A stretch of 64,000 bases of DNA from Albula goreensis (Eukaryota; Chordata; Actinopteri; Albuliformes; Albulidae): contig CM040764.1 of the NCBI GenBank assembly GCA_022829145.1, positions 3,371,552 to 3,435,551 of the forward strand, written 5' to 3'. Numbering within the stretch: position 1 is the first letter of the stretch; the number at the start of each line of letters is the position of its first letter. This document shows, in pieces, positions 24,269 to 35,864 of this stretch. A model generated the notes under the pieces. That model worked only from the letters and a program-made list of their open reading frames with translations. It was not told the DNA's origin and searched no databases. Position numbers and translations under genes: made by a program.

Positions 24269-26660
24269 ATGAGATAAAGATTGCTTATGTGTGTGCATAT
24301 TGGGATAGGGATGTGCATAGCGCATAGGTATGACTGTGTAAGAGAGAGAATGAGTTAAAGAGAGAGAGAATGAATGTGATTGTGACAGGACTGTTATGTG
24401 TGTCTGTGTGTGACAGAGAAGGCAAGAGAAAAAGAGAAGAGAAAACGGAAGAAGAGAAAGTGTATATTTGTAAATGGGACTGAGGTTTTGTTGTTGTTGT
24501 TGTGTGGGTGTGTGTGTGCGCATGTGTGTTTATATGGGTGCATGTGTGTGCTTGTGTCAATGCATGCAAGTGTGTGTTTTTGTAACGTGATTGTTCTGTG
24601 TGGGGCACGTGTGTACACATTGGGGTGCTTATTTGTAAAATAACTGGCTTTTATATACACGTGTGAGCATGTGCGTATCTGTATTAGTGCATATGTGTAC
24701 GTATGACTGAATATGACTATTTTCAGATGGCTAAAGTTTGTACACTTGTTCTGGCAGTGTGTTCAGTTATTTTTTGGGTAAAGGTGGTTAAGTGACAGAA
24801 TTGCAACAAACAGGTGTGGTTTTAACATGGATGTGGGTTTGTGTGTTTGTAGTAATTCTTTTCTTGCTCTTTCATGTCAAACAGAATCAAGGTGGTGTGT
24901 TCAGTGGGAAAGCCAGTTCGAGAGTAGATTTGCTTTGGAAACCCAAAATCTGCCCAGGGAAACCCAAAATGCCACTGGAGTTCGAGTTTGTCACACTTCA
25001 GGTCTGTGACTCATTGGCCGGATATGGAATGAATCTGAAGGTGACTGCTCCATTTCTCACTACATACAAAAGGCCAGGCCACAAGCTGTACCTCTGATTC
25101 ATTCAGTCAGGTAGTCATCTGGGATTTTGCTCACTGTATTGACCCTCAAGCTGTTGTGCTCTTATTTTTGAGTCTGTATAATACATGTCTATCTGACTCT
25201 ACTCCTCAGTACTGTATAAACTACCATTAAACAGAAGAGCCCAGTATTTTCAAATGGGGAGCTTGCAAGGCAGAATTGTGGGATATTCTGTAGAAATATA
25301 GATTAAATATAATAAGTCTGGCTTATACAATGGCCATGTTGAATTGTCATTTTGAGGGTAACAGTAATCAGTTTACAACAACATATTAGATAGACAGAAG
25401 TACCTTTAATATTGAAGTAGTAAACCATTTTCATGGTGAGGAAATCAGTGGTATTTACTTTGGAAATGTGAACATAACATGAAAATTCAGCTCAGAGTGC
25501 TCAACTCCACAGTTCACATTATTTTCCTATAACTGTAAACCTTGTTGTGCATTATTCTGTACCATTGCTGTTGACACCATGACAAATCTTACTAATCATC
25601 ATTTCCTTCAGGGGAGATGGCACCTTTGATGTACGCCCCTCTCTGTTCCAGGTATGCTGGATCGCAGCAAATGGAGATGCCTTCCTCCTCCTCTCACACG
25701 CCTGCCTCCTCCTCCTGCAACATACCTGGAGATGGCAGCGATTTCCATCTGAAAGCCCAGCTGTCTAAGCATGCAATCAAGTTTGCAAGGTCTGAGGGTC
25801 ACCAGATAGTGTAACATGTTGTTAGTGTGCTTGTTCTCTCTGTGGTCTCACTGCTTTGAGGAGACATGATGTTTCTGCCCATAAAGGCCAGGAGTTCATC
25901 TTGTCATGGCATTCCGCCTTGGCTCCCCGGGCTTCCTGACGCCATTCAAATTCGAGACTTACAAGACTGAGGTGGCAGAAGTTTCTGAAGGTATGGTTTC
26001 AGTGAGGGGAATGTGTGTGCCCATGAACTTCACTTATATCTTTTTGTGTTTGTGTCCTTTAGTGCTGTGGTAGCCCTGCTGTGCTGCTCCTCAGTTTGAC
26101 ATGTTTTACACTCCCACTTGCTGGACAATAGAGAGAATGACAACCTGCAGAGGTGTACCAACAAGTAAAATGCACTGATGCCATAGTCTGTACTATTTCT
26201 GAAAAAGTATCTTATTAAAAGTCTTTTATATGTGTCCAAGAGACACATGTTCACTGTTTTACAAAGGTATTTCCAATAATTATACAAATTTAGATGTTTT
26301 GTCAGCAGACGTACCCACCATTTTGGATTTAATACTCCAAGCACTTGTTCAAAACTGGTGGATGTGGGTGCAGCACCTCCAGGAAAGTGAATGAAGTGGA
26401 TTGGCTCACCGCATTGATGCTCACAGTTGCATATGTGTTTTTCCTCAGAGAAAATGTGTGTCCAGCTGCCTGCACTATATGGAATGCAGCTGTAACTCTG
26501 CACAGCCTGTTGAAAGTGAAGGTGGTGAACGACATATCCCAGAGGACAGGGCAGCTCTACGGAGAGGAGAACGGAGTCTACCAGCAGTCCTGCAGTGGGA
26601 AAAGTCACGCTGCAGCTACGGGTGAGAGTCACGTGACCCACGTGGAGAAGGTGTGAGAAC
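23930..26660 (+). other. Unassigned open, splice-flanked segments
   Basis: Several short segments have donors and acceptors and an open frame, but I cannot assemble or name them. They are: up to 24159 (peptide HLEQALVNVLVIRKIRDETL, donor CAG|gtattc); about 24904-25002 (WKPKICPGKPKMPLEFEF, donor CAG|gtctgt); 25615-25651 (GDGTFDVRPSLFQ, acceptor ttccttcag, donor CAG|gtatgc); up to 25990 (GSPGFLTPFKFETYKTEV, donor GAAG|gtatgg); and about 26448-26620 (acceptor tttttcctcag). They could be exons of one gene continuing or overlapping the candidate at 21.95-23.8 kb, or relics of one. Confidence 0.2.
24183..24259. repeat. (GT)n microsatellite
   Basis: A pure GT run of about 77 bp is followed by GA-rich and TG-rich low-complexity DNA to about 24700. 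Confidence 0.95.
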
Positions 26661-27089
26661 ACCTGCACAGGAGAGGTGACAAGCTCAGCAAGTTTGCAGG
26701 GATTGGTGGTATTTAAAATGTTTGCACATATTTTTGCAATAGTAATTTGAGTTTTTGCATTTCAATTGTGCCATTGCTGACTTGTTGTATGTGGTTTACA
26801 ACTTTGTACTTCCTTCAAACCAACCTGTGCCTCAGCATATTGTAGCTGATAGATACATATACCATTTGGTAACAAAATGAAATTTGTTTTAAAGTATGGG
26901 GGAGAAATACCTATTCTGTGATTGATTGTTTATTTTGCTTTTCAGGTTGTTTTGTGACCGCTTTTAACTGAGTGTGTATTTTAATGTAGTTCTGAATACA
27001 TTTCTTTGTTTTTTTTTTTTTTTTAACGTGGGTTTTGTCAGATGTGCTGTTTAAGTACGAGTAAATGGACAGTATTTAGTGTGAGGGAT

Positions 27090-27150
27090 CCTGTGGCGCA
27101 ATGGGGATGACTACGCCCCAACGAGTCGGAGGTTGCAAGTTCGAGCCGAA
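27090..27150 (+). repeat. tRNA-like SINE head
   Basis: A box-A-like TGGCGCAATGG at 27094-27104 and a box-B-like AAGTTCGAGCC near 27137-27147 are spaced as in a tRNA-derived RNA polymerase III promoter. The cloverleaf is not convincing, so I read it as a tRNA-derived SINE fragment rather than a tRNA gene. Confidence 0.4.
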
Positions 27151-27251
27151 CGAGTCCCGAGCAAGCCAGCCAAGGTCAGATCCTGCAGGGGGGTGGGGCC
27201 ATGGTGGGGGTGGTGCCCTGGAGGAGGTGGGGCCCTGGAGGGGGCGGGGCT

Positions 27252-27283
27252 GAGGAGGAGGAGGAGGAGGAGGAGGAGGAGGA
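27252..27283. repeat. (GGA)n purine run
   Basis: About ten GGA triplets lie within a longer G-rich stretch (27185-27295) facing a pyrimidine-rich block downstream. This is simple-sequence DNA. Confidence 0.85.
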
Positions 27284-27603
27284 AGGGGTGTCCAGAAAGT
27301 GGGTTGTACCGATTTTCTAAAAAAAAAAAAAAGGAAATTTTCACATATAGCAGAATTCCAGCATCTTTCTTCCTGTTTCTCTGTTATACCCGCTTTCTTC
27401 CTGCTCACCGCCCACAGTGCGGATGCTCCCTCTCTGTGGTTTCGCCCTCACTTTGCCTTCCTCCTTCTGGCTCCGCCCTCACTCCTCCTTCCTGCTGGCC
27501 GCCCCACCAGCTTCCTTGGTGTCTCCCGCGTCTCCGCCACCGCTCAGGTTTCCTGCTGGCCGCCCAGCCTGGACTTTTGTCTCTCAGTACCGTCTGCCAC
27601 CAC

Positions 27604-28063
27604 TCAGACTCGAACGCCCAACCTCCGACATTGTGAGCTGGGACTATACCCACTGTGCCATTAGAGCTCTCACACTTCAGCCCTGGTTAGCATGCCTACT
27701 TAAACATCCCATTGACAAAGTCCATGCAAAGAAATGACTTGAGGCAGACTCGAACCCAAAACCTTGACGTCGGAAGCGAGAACGTTACCTCGACGCCACA
27801 GCACCTTCTGCAAGTTAATGCAATTTGAAATGTCTTAACCAATGCACTGCTGACATATCCCGTGAAAAGACAAGACTTTAGGCAGGTTCGAACCCAGGTC
27901 ACTCACGTCGGGAGGCAAGGGTGCTACCTCAGCACCACAGCACCTTCTAAAAGGACCATGCTTTTGAAATGTCTTAACCCTACGAAAATACAAGTGTTAA
28001 GACAGGTTCGAACACAAGTCTCTAACCACTGGGCTGTGGATCAGGAGGTAAGGGTGCCACCAA
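27604..28063 (-). repeat. Tandem array of four tRNA-like units
   Basis: Four units lie at about 27604-27668, 27742-27806, 27880-27945 and 28000-28062. On the minus strand each has a box-A-like start (for example TGGCACAGTGGGTA) and a box-B-like GGTTCGAGTC/GGTTCGAACC core. The CGAAC cores sit at 27611, 27751, 27889 and 28009, so spacing is 140, 138 and 120 bp. Spacers share the phrase tgaaatgtcttaacc. This looks like a tRNA-derived SINE or Pol III unit amplified in tandem; intact tRNA folding was not established. Confidence 0.55.
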
Positions 28064-28257
28064 CCACAAAGTCTCAGAGGAACTACTGAGAGAATATGAA
28101 CCTCTTTGTGTTACTGTGCTTTTGCTTTATTTAAAAATGAATATAACAAAGTAACTAAAATGAGCCCAGTTGAAAGAGCAGGTAAACAATAATAATTATA
28201 AATTACTGCAGATTAAAATGTTTTGCTGCTACTGTTTTCAATTATTAAGAGGGCATT

Positions 28258-28405
28258 ATGAGTGTACTGTAGGTTTTCTGTCTCTCTTTGCCAGCTGCTA
28301 TTGATAAATACAGGTCTTGAGTCTCCCTCTGCTGGCGACTGTGTGTATTGCAGGTGTTGTCGCCCTCTGCTGGCTCATGTTTATATTGCAGGTCTTGAGT
28401 CTCTA
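28258..28405 (-). repeat. Small inverted-orientation relative of the 153-bp satellite
   Basis: It contains repeated CTCCCTCTGCTGGCG and GCCCTCTGCTGGC blocks with ATTGCAGGT and GGTCTTGAGTCTC spacers. These are the reverse complement of the subunits at 20.8-21.85 kb. Confidence 0.6.
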
Positions 28406-28680
28406 ACCACCGGGCTGTGGAGCATTTTGTACTGGGCCACAAAAAAAGAATAAAAAGTTTTTATTTTTTATTTGCATAAATATAAAAACATTGTAAATAA
28501 ACACAAACCGCACACGTGGCAAAATGTGGGAAATATAAAGGAGCAGGCGAGGCGGATGGGTGGGGTCTGCAGCTTCCAGGCCTTTCCACCATGGTCACAA
28601 ACTGCTCACCAGTGACAGTGGAGCCAGTCACAACGCTGTGTGACCTGTGAAAAGAAGAAAGAGGCAAAGACAAGAGTCAG

Positions 28681-29581
28681 CTAAACACACTCACCTACAG
28701 GCTCCTACACAGACCTGAGTGTACCTCTGTGCAGGTAAACACACTCACCTACAGGCCCCTACACAGGCCTGAGTGTACCTCTGTGCAGGTAAACACACTC
28801 ACCTACAGGCCCCTACACAGGCCTGAGTGTACCTCTGTGCAGATAAACACACTCACCTACAGGCCCCTACACAGGCCTGAGTGTAACTCTGTGCAGATAA
28901 ACACACTCACCTACAGGCCCCTACACAGGCCTGAGTGTACCTCTGTGCAGATAAACACACTCACCTACAGGCCCCTACACAGGCCTGAGTGTACCTCTGT
29001 GCAGGTAAACACACTCACCTACAGGCCCCTACACAGGCCTGAGTGTATCTCTGTGAAGGTAAACACACTCACCTACAGGCCCCTACACAGGCCTGAGTGT
29101 ACCTCTGTGCAGGTAAAACACTCACCTACAGGCCCCTACACAGGCCTGAGTGTACCTCTGTGCAGGTAAACACACTCACCTACAGGCCCCATCACAGGCC
29201 TGAGTGTACCTCTGTGCAGGTAAACACACTCACCTACAGGCCCCTACACTGGCCTGAGTGTAACTCTGTGCAGGTAAACACACTCACCTACAGGCCCCTA
29301 CACAGGCCTGAGTGTACGTCTGTGCAGATAAACACACTCAACTACAGGCCCCTACACAGGCCTGAGTGTACCTCTGTGCAGGTAAACACACTCACCTACA
29401 GGCCCCTACACAGGCCTGAGTGTATCTCTGTGAAGGTAAACACACTCACCTACAGGCCCCTACACAGGCCTGAGTGTACCTCTGTGCAGGTAAAAACACT
29501 CACCTACAGGCCCCTACACAGGCCTGAGTGTATCTCTGTGCAGATAAAACACTCACCTACAGGCCCCATCACAGGCCTGAG
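28681..29581. repeat. 54-bp minisatellite, about 17 copies
   Basis: The 54-bp unit contains CACACTCACCTACAGG, then CCCCTACACAGGCCTGAG, then TGTACCTCTGTGCAGGTAAA. Copies are about 90-98 percent alike and head to tail. Since 54 is divisible by 3, long open frames appear (18-residue repeats beginning VNTLTYRPLHRPE). Length variants that shift the frame (for example near 29115) and a lack of flanking coding evidence argue against a gene. Confidence 0.95.
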
Positions 29582-31071
29582 CACTGGTTCAGCCAAATTA
29601 AACTGATTGCACAACTCCACGGCAATAGTTTGAACATGTTTTGTGCTTCTTTACATTATGCTAAAGCACTCTGCACCATCTTTACACTCACTGCTTGCTA
29701 GTACACTTTACAATGGTTTTAGCAGACAATTTACTTGACATATTTAACAAGCAGATCAATTTGGATTTGTATTTAGTGATTAAAACCTGCACACAAGGCT
29801 ACTCATCCAACCCAACAACTGGTGGACTGCTGCATGGGAAGACACACACATTACTCAGGAGGAAATATAATATAGGATTATTAATTCACTAAAAAACAAT
29901 ACTTTTATTAGATATTGTATCCTGATGCATGTTCTTTTGTCTTGACTCAAGAGAAGAGCGTGTATTTTCAAGACATCAGACTGGCAATAATTTTTTGTAT
30001 AAAGCAGCACTGACATTCCTATATTATTTCTCCATCTGGGCTGTAGGGTTGATCTTAATGAAGAGGATGGCTAGCAAGAGGAGCAGTCAGCACAACTAGA
30101 TATGTCATTAATGATACTCATATAAAAGCTACTTTGATTAATTGTGGGGCATATACAAGTGTGTGGTTTGTCTCCCTCTGCTGGACATAAAACATCACTA
30201 CAGCAGTGCAGTTCTGGGCTACACAGACTATTACAAATTGTATACCCCTTTCCTTCTGATTGTGATATTGAATTGAATGCCGACACACCCTCACCAACTT
30301 CACTGAAGATCCTCATTGGGGATAAAACTAAGGATCTACTGCCTTTTAGCTTAACGCTCTACATGATCACTATCAGTGACACATTTTTAGTGTTTGCTGT
30401 CTTTATTCAACTTCAGAATGTCTATGACCAGCTCAAAAGTAAATTGTAAGTTTATCCTGAGAACACTAAACTTAAGGGTTGGCTTTTAAATTGATTGAAA
30501 TTGTAACTGAACCGCCTCTCGCAGTAATGAACACACTGAGGAACTTCAGACAGGCCTGACATTTTTTTTTTTTTTTTTATCATGAGGGTTCATTTCTCCC
30601 ATTCTATCACACACAACAGCAATGAGGTTTGGTTGAGACAATGCTGCATTTCAACTACCTGGTGTCATGATCGTGAGCACCACTCACCTTTAAACACGTC
30701 CTACATCGGTTTATCAGCGTCAGCCTGTTCCTGCTTCAGCTCTGCAGCCTCTCGTCTCTGCTCCGCTGTGCACCAGCAGCCTCCTGCCATGCCATCCCTG
30801 CCATGGCATTTAAAGACATTCTCAGCTCAGCTGCGGCCAAAACGTGCCCAATCCAACCAGCATCATTTGTTCACTTAGGTAAACTTAGAGAAAATATTTA
30901 TGATTCAGTCATTCTCGATGGGCCAGGACTTTGTGATCGTGAAACCAAAGGTGACAGCTAATAAACAGAACTTTGGAGAATATTTCCCAATGTGACCAGT
31001 GTCAAAACATCCTAACAAACCAAAGTGGAGATGAATGAAATTTTCCCTCCCATTCTCTCTCTCCTTCCCAG

Positions 31072-31310
31072 GCCTTGATCTGCACAGAGCTGGCCAGCCT
31101 GCTCCAGTGGTACAACCTCCCAACCATGTACAGCCTGGAGTTCTGCCTGGGCTTCCTGGGTAACCTGCCGGTCATTCTGGGCTACATCTTCTGCCTGAAA
31201 GAGCGGAAGAGCACCAACATATACCTGTTCAATCTGGCAGTCTCAGACCCGCTCTTCCTGCGTACACTGCCCTGCCTGACGGATACCTACACCAACAGCT
31301 GGGGCGAGAC
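31072..31310 (+). pseudogene. Truncated succinate-receptor-like GPCR pseudogene
   Basis: After a preserved acceptor (tctctccttcccag), the frame reads through a class-A GPCR N-terminus resembling SUCNR1. TM1 is represented by LEFCLGFLGNLPVILGYIFC, the first loop by LKERKSTNIYLFNLAVSD with the conserved aspartate of TM2, and then FLRTLPCLTDTYTNSW. After about 31310 the similarity stops. TM3 to TM7 are absent and the frame runs into a dispersed repeat, ending in TGA at 31444. No other receptor part is nearby. It is therefore a broken copy or a retained single exon; the parent gene lies elsewhere. Similarity was judged against recalled family sequences. Confidence 0.75.
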
Positions 31311-31384
31311 ACCATCCTCCTTCTACATCCATGGCCAACAGGCCATGTTCTACCAGTTCAGCCTGCAGACAGACTCTAGTGCCA

Positions 31385-31515
31385 AAAATATTGACACAAA
31401 AATATTTGAGTTTTTGGCTCTAACTGAGCTTGTCAGAAATGGCTGAAAAGTAACTAAATAGGATATATGCATTATACAGAAAATCTAGAAAAGACATAAG
31501 ACTATAGTCTTATAC
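31385..31515. repeat. Copy of a roughly 170-bp repeat unit
   Basis: The blocks TTGACACAAAAATATTTGAG, GGATATATGCATTATA and TCTAGAAAAGACATAAGACT recur at 32.7-33.0 kb. This copy abuts the GPCR pseudogene and may mark its breakpoint. Confidence 0.7.
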
Positions 31516-31980
31516 AAGACTGTATACAAATGTATACAAGACAAACAGAACAGCAAAATAAAGTCACTGTAAAAGGATAAGGATATAACTACGTAAGTCT
31601 TACTATGGACAGCTAAAGCATTGCTATCCTTCTGACGTGGTCTGAAAACCCACCTCCAGACAATATCTCGGCTTAACATCCTACCCTCAATTAGAACGTG
31701 TTGTACATCTATTTTGTGTTATGTATAATTATGTGTTTGCATTATGTATTAAATTTTATGCATCATTTAATGTAAATGTGTTCGTATTTAGATTTATATT
31801 CATGTATTCTGTTTATTCATTTATTCATTGTATAATACAAATTTTATAGTTGTATACATTTTACTTGGCTATGTACCGTTCTTCCTGGCTATGCTATTAT
31901 GTCGTAGATTTAATGGACAGATTTGCTGTAGCATTATTGACAGATGCACTTTTAGATTTGTTGGTGACTGTTTCCAGTCC

Positions 31981-32029
31981 TTGTACGTCGCTTTGGATAA
32001 AAGCGACGTACAATGAATAATGTAATGTA
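31981..32029 (+). mobile_element. Fish SINE/LINE-type 3' tail with perfect hairpin
   Basis: The motif GTCGCTTTGGATAAAAGCG followed by an AATGAATAATGTAATG tail is a familiar 3' end of short interspersed repeats in fishes. Here the flanks form a perfect 14-bp inverted repeat (31981-31994 with 32000-32013) around GGATA. Confidence 0.6.
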
Positions 32030-32724
32030 TTGTACATGTATAACTCTGTTATGGAATGTTTAAATCTCATTCAGTTCTTTCATTACTAATTGGATTCAGT
32101 GGTTGATAGTCCCATTACGAAACATATTCCAACCGAGCAAAAAAATTAAAAACCACGAAGCAAAGCAAGGTCAGAATCCAAAAAGGAAGATCTGTGATGC
32201 AAAATAATAAAAAATTCATGTAGTTTTCCCTCAATACAGTAGCAATAAACTCCACACCAAAGGAAAAGTGTTAATTGTTTGTTCTCACCAAACAGCCCTC
32301 ACAGCTGAAACTCTCGTTGTCCAGCATGTCCATTCACTCAGAAGTGCATCCGTTCATGAAGGAGTACATCAGTAATCCGTTGAGAAATAATCTTTTACAC
32401 TTTTAACGTTGCAAAAGAAGAGAAATACACCAAACAGTACCAAACACGTGCCCATTGTTTACCTCTGGTGGCGGCCATTTTGGGTTGCTGTCGTAACTTC
32501 TTTTAAAGGCACAAACTGAGAAGAGTTCTGGTCTCACCTGCAGCATTTGAGAGGAGGCATGCAATCTCGATCAGTGTTGACCTTTTGCTACGTCTAGAAT
32601 GGTTATACTCTCTCTATACTCTATATATCTCTTTTAAGGTGGGTCGAAGGACAAGACAAATGGCTTTGGAGAGAAGTAAGCAAAGGAAATGAAAATTTTA
32701 ATAACACAAGATATGTGTTGCATT

Positions 32725-33005
32725 GAAAATCTAGAAAAGACATAAGACTACAGTCTTACCTCCAAAAAGTGGAAAAATGAGTCGACACAAAAATATTTCA
32801 GTTTTGGGCTCTAAATGATAGTAAATGAGCTATACTCCACTTGCAAGACAAAGTTGTCAGAAATTGTTGAAAGTAAATGGGATATATGCATTATAGGAAA
32901 TTCTAGAAAAGACATGACAATAGTCTTACCTCCAAAAAGTGGAAAAATAAGTTGACACAAAAATATTTGAGTTTTTGGCTGTAAATGATCATAAAGCAGC
33001 TATAT
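32725..33005. repeat. Two tandem copies of the roughly 170-bp repeat unit
   Basis: GTCGACACAAAAATATTTCA at 32781 and GTTGACACAAAAATATTTGA at 32951 are exactly 170 bp apart. They share CCTCCAAAAAGTGGAAAAA and TCTAGAAAAGACAT blocks with each other and partly with the copy at 31.4 kb. Confidence 0.8.
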
Positions 33006-34967
33006 TCTCCATATATTCTCTACTCCGGAGTTGAAGACGAGTGGTAATGTAGGAGAGGTGAGGAGTAAGGAGTGTGGGGACAGATTTTATTATTTATTTA
33101 AAAAAAAAACTGGAGAATGTGGCTCTCAGTTGGGGTACAGTTGGGGACCCCTAAAATACCTATCAAAAACCCCTCTCTCCTCTGGGTGGCATATTGTACA
33201 AACTATGGGCAGAAGAGTTGAGGTGATTTGTCGTCCATGCACATGGGGTGATGGAGTGTTTTTTTTTTTTTTTAAACAGATGGCAGCAAGTGAATTGGTA
33301 TGTTTTATGTATTATTTGGCTGCACAACGTCACGGTTTTCTGGCTTTTTGGCAGACAATTCATTTTGGCAAGGAGTTTTTAAATGGGCTTGGCAGACCTG
33401 GTTACTCTGCTGATAGATTGTCTCTTGAATGAGCCAGCACTGACAGACTCCTGTCAGTCCGCCATTGGACCTGGCACCACATTAGTTCTGCCGCTGGCAC
33501 TTTGTCATGTCAGCTTGCCAGCCGATACCATTTTAGCTGTAACCTTTGTGCCACTTTTGCCGGCAAAGCACAGCCTGTAAGGTGGAAAATCTAGGCCGTC
33601 ATTGTTATCAAAGTAATCCAAATGTTTGACTGGATTTAATGGACAGACAGGGTAGGAACTATACTGTATCAGCAGTATTCCACTTTGGAAACAAATGGCA
33701 ACTTCCTTCTAAACCTCAGTTTATGCATTCTCCCCAAAAACAGACAACTTGACGCACTCATACCAATTGAGGTCCTCAGACATTAATGTGTACCAAGCTG
33801 GTGTTCAGGATTCACTTTGATCAAAGAACAGATCAGCTGGAGTCTCTTCAAGCCTGTTCTGGCTCTGTCCCCATTTCATTGTCTGAAAAACTGTCTCACA
33901 CACAGTGTGCAAATTTTGTTAAAAAAAAAACACAACAAAACAGAACAAAAAAAAAAAACGCTGTAGCACTTCATAAGCAGCAGCGCATGAGACCTCAAGG
34001 TAGGCCGTCACCAAAAGTGTCAGCTCAGACGAATGCGTGGAAATTGCCTGGATGTCTTCAGAAGTCGAGAACAAAGTGACATTCTTGTCACGGCGAACGA
34101 CGGAGTTTGTCGCTGCTGCGGGGCTTGAATATTCATGTGGAACGGAATGCTGTACCTCGGTGATATTCCGATTCCTTCCTCAGCAATAAATCTTCTGAAA
34201 GGAGCCTTCTACGATGCCGAGGGAGCGTTTTCTGTTGTCGTCTTTTAATCTACTCTTAAAGGCAAACTAAGTTGGCCATTTACTGCTGTATTTGTAACAT
34301 TGCGGCAATACATTTCACCATACATCCACATGCATTACTTTGTCATTTATTATGGTAGGAGATTTAATTTCCTGTCTGTATTGTGCTTACCTCCAAACTC
34401 TTCAATGATCACTTAAATGTGAAGTGCAGTCTGTGTGCTGCGAGCAAGGTGACCGGCCATGCTTTGCGTGGTCACCCATACCATTGTTTGTGTCTTCATT
34501 GTTGCAAAAGGCTTCAGATTTAGGTCACACTCATCTGTCTTTGAAATAGTTTGTCGAACCAAGTGTAAAACATGAAATTATCAATGGATTTTGTAAAACT
34601 AAATATGTGTGGGTATCGTATCTGTCAATCACTAATTATACACCCACCTTAGCTGGATCTCTGTTGACCTAGACTTGCATAGTTACTTAGTTACCGTAGC
34701 TCAGTGTGCACAGTAGTTACTTGACTCTTGACCTGATATTGTGGGGCCAAAGCCAGAAGGCGAAAGCATTGTGATTCTCAGATACAGAGAACTTCAGTGC
34801 TGCTTCTCCACTGTGAGTTGAGCTTTGTCATCTGGTCAAAGCAGCAATAAGATGTAAAATCACGCGCTGTGTGACAGCTCTGGACAAAGCCTCATTCAAA
34901 CAAGTACGTACAAAAAATACTTCCTGATTCCTTTGTTAGCTGGCTGAATGGGTGAGTATCAAGACAT
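33006..34967. other. Intergenic, no gene seen
   Basis: Only poly-T and poly-A runs and short open frames without splice support or family resemblance are present. It separates the repeat-rich interval from the 3' end of arhgef4. Confidence 0.6.
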
Positions 34968-35864
34968 TTTATTTGTATTCGGGGGGGAGGAAAAATGTTC
35001 TCAACTCAAGGTTCACAGCAATTCATGCAAAACCTCATCACATTTCCAGGTGATGGTTTGAATGGCACTTCGACAAAGAAGTTTATTACTGGAATAAATT
35101 AACAGGAAGGCCCAGCTAGAGGGAGCAAGGGAACGAGAGCTGGGAACAGCATGATGGGAAACAAAGTGATGGACGACTTCGGGTCAGACCTCAGACCATG
35201 TGAGCCTTCTGCTTGTTGACATTTCTGGGACAGTTAGACTTTAGCGAACAGAGGCTAACTTCATGATCTTTCACCCCATGTTGTGCAAAACCACTTATGG
35301 AAATGAATGGCGGGTTAATATGCTTCTCCGCGCGGACAGAGCATCACGTTTTCTGGTACCCTTTCTCACCTCCGACTCTGATGCAGTTAACGTAAAAACG
35401 ACAAATACAAAAGCTAGTTATCTGGCACGGTCAACAGTTGGCATATGTTAAAAAGAAAAACAAAAAACAACAAACAACACACACTGAGAGTTGAAAGAAG
35501 TCCTTTCTTCAGTCATGGTCTTTTCAACGTACGAAGCGCAGGCTGTAGTATAATCACGTTTTGACTGGGAGCAGTAGTACAGTTAGTAGTAATAGGTGCG
35601 TCTGTTGTTGAAGCAGCGGAGTAGCAGTGCTGTGGTTGTAATCCTAGCGCTAGAAACGGCGGTAATGTCCTCCCCAAAGTATAAACCAGGTCCAGGAGCT
35701 GGTGCCCAAAGTCTGATTGTAACCAACCTATAAAGTGCTTTCTCAAAGGAAACAAAAATCATCATCATTATATTAACTGTAATACAGTATCAATAATAAA
35801 CAAAAGAGAGAGAAAACGTAAAAGGGTAAAAAGAAAAGTTCAGGCACGAGCATGTGTCCCCTCT
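34968..35864 (-). other. arhgef4: Probable arhgef4 3'UTR
   Basis: This is sequence following the arhgef4 stop on the minus strand. Candidate AATAAA signals lie at 35087-35082 and 34973-34968; which one is used is unknown. A further AATAAA overlaps the stop codon itself and is unlikely to serve as the signal. Confidence 0.45.

Noticed and set aside
27094..28063. Functional tRNA genes
   Set aside because: Box-like motifs are present, but I could not draw a convincing cloverleaf with paired acceptor stems.
28681..29581. CRISPR array
   Set aside because: Copies are directly contiguous without unique spacers and the genome is eukaryotic.
28729..29606. Repeat-protein genes of 146 and 169 residues
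   Set aside because: They are frames through a 54-bp minisatellite, with no start context, splice support or flanking coding sequence and with frame-shifting copies.
31075..31446. Functional receptor gene
   Set aside because: It lacks TM3 to TM7 and terminates in repeat sequence.
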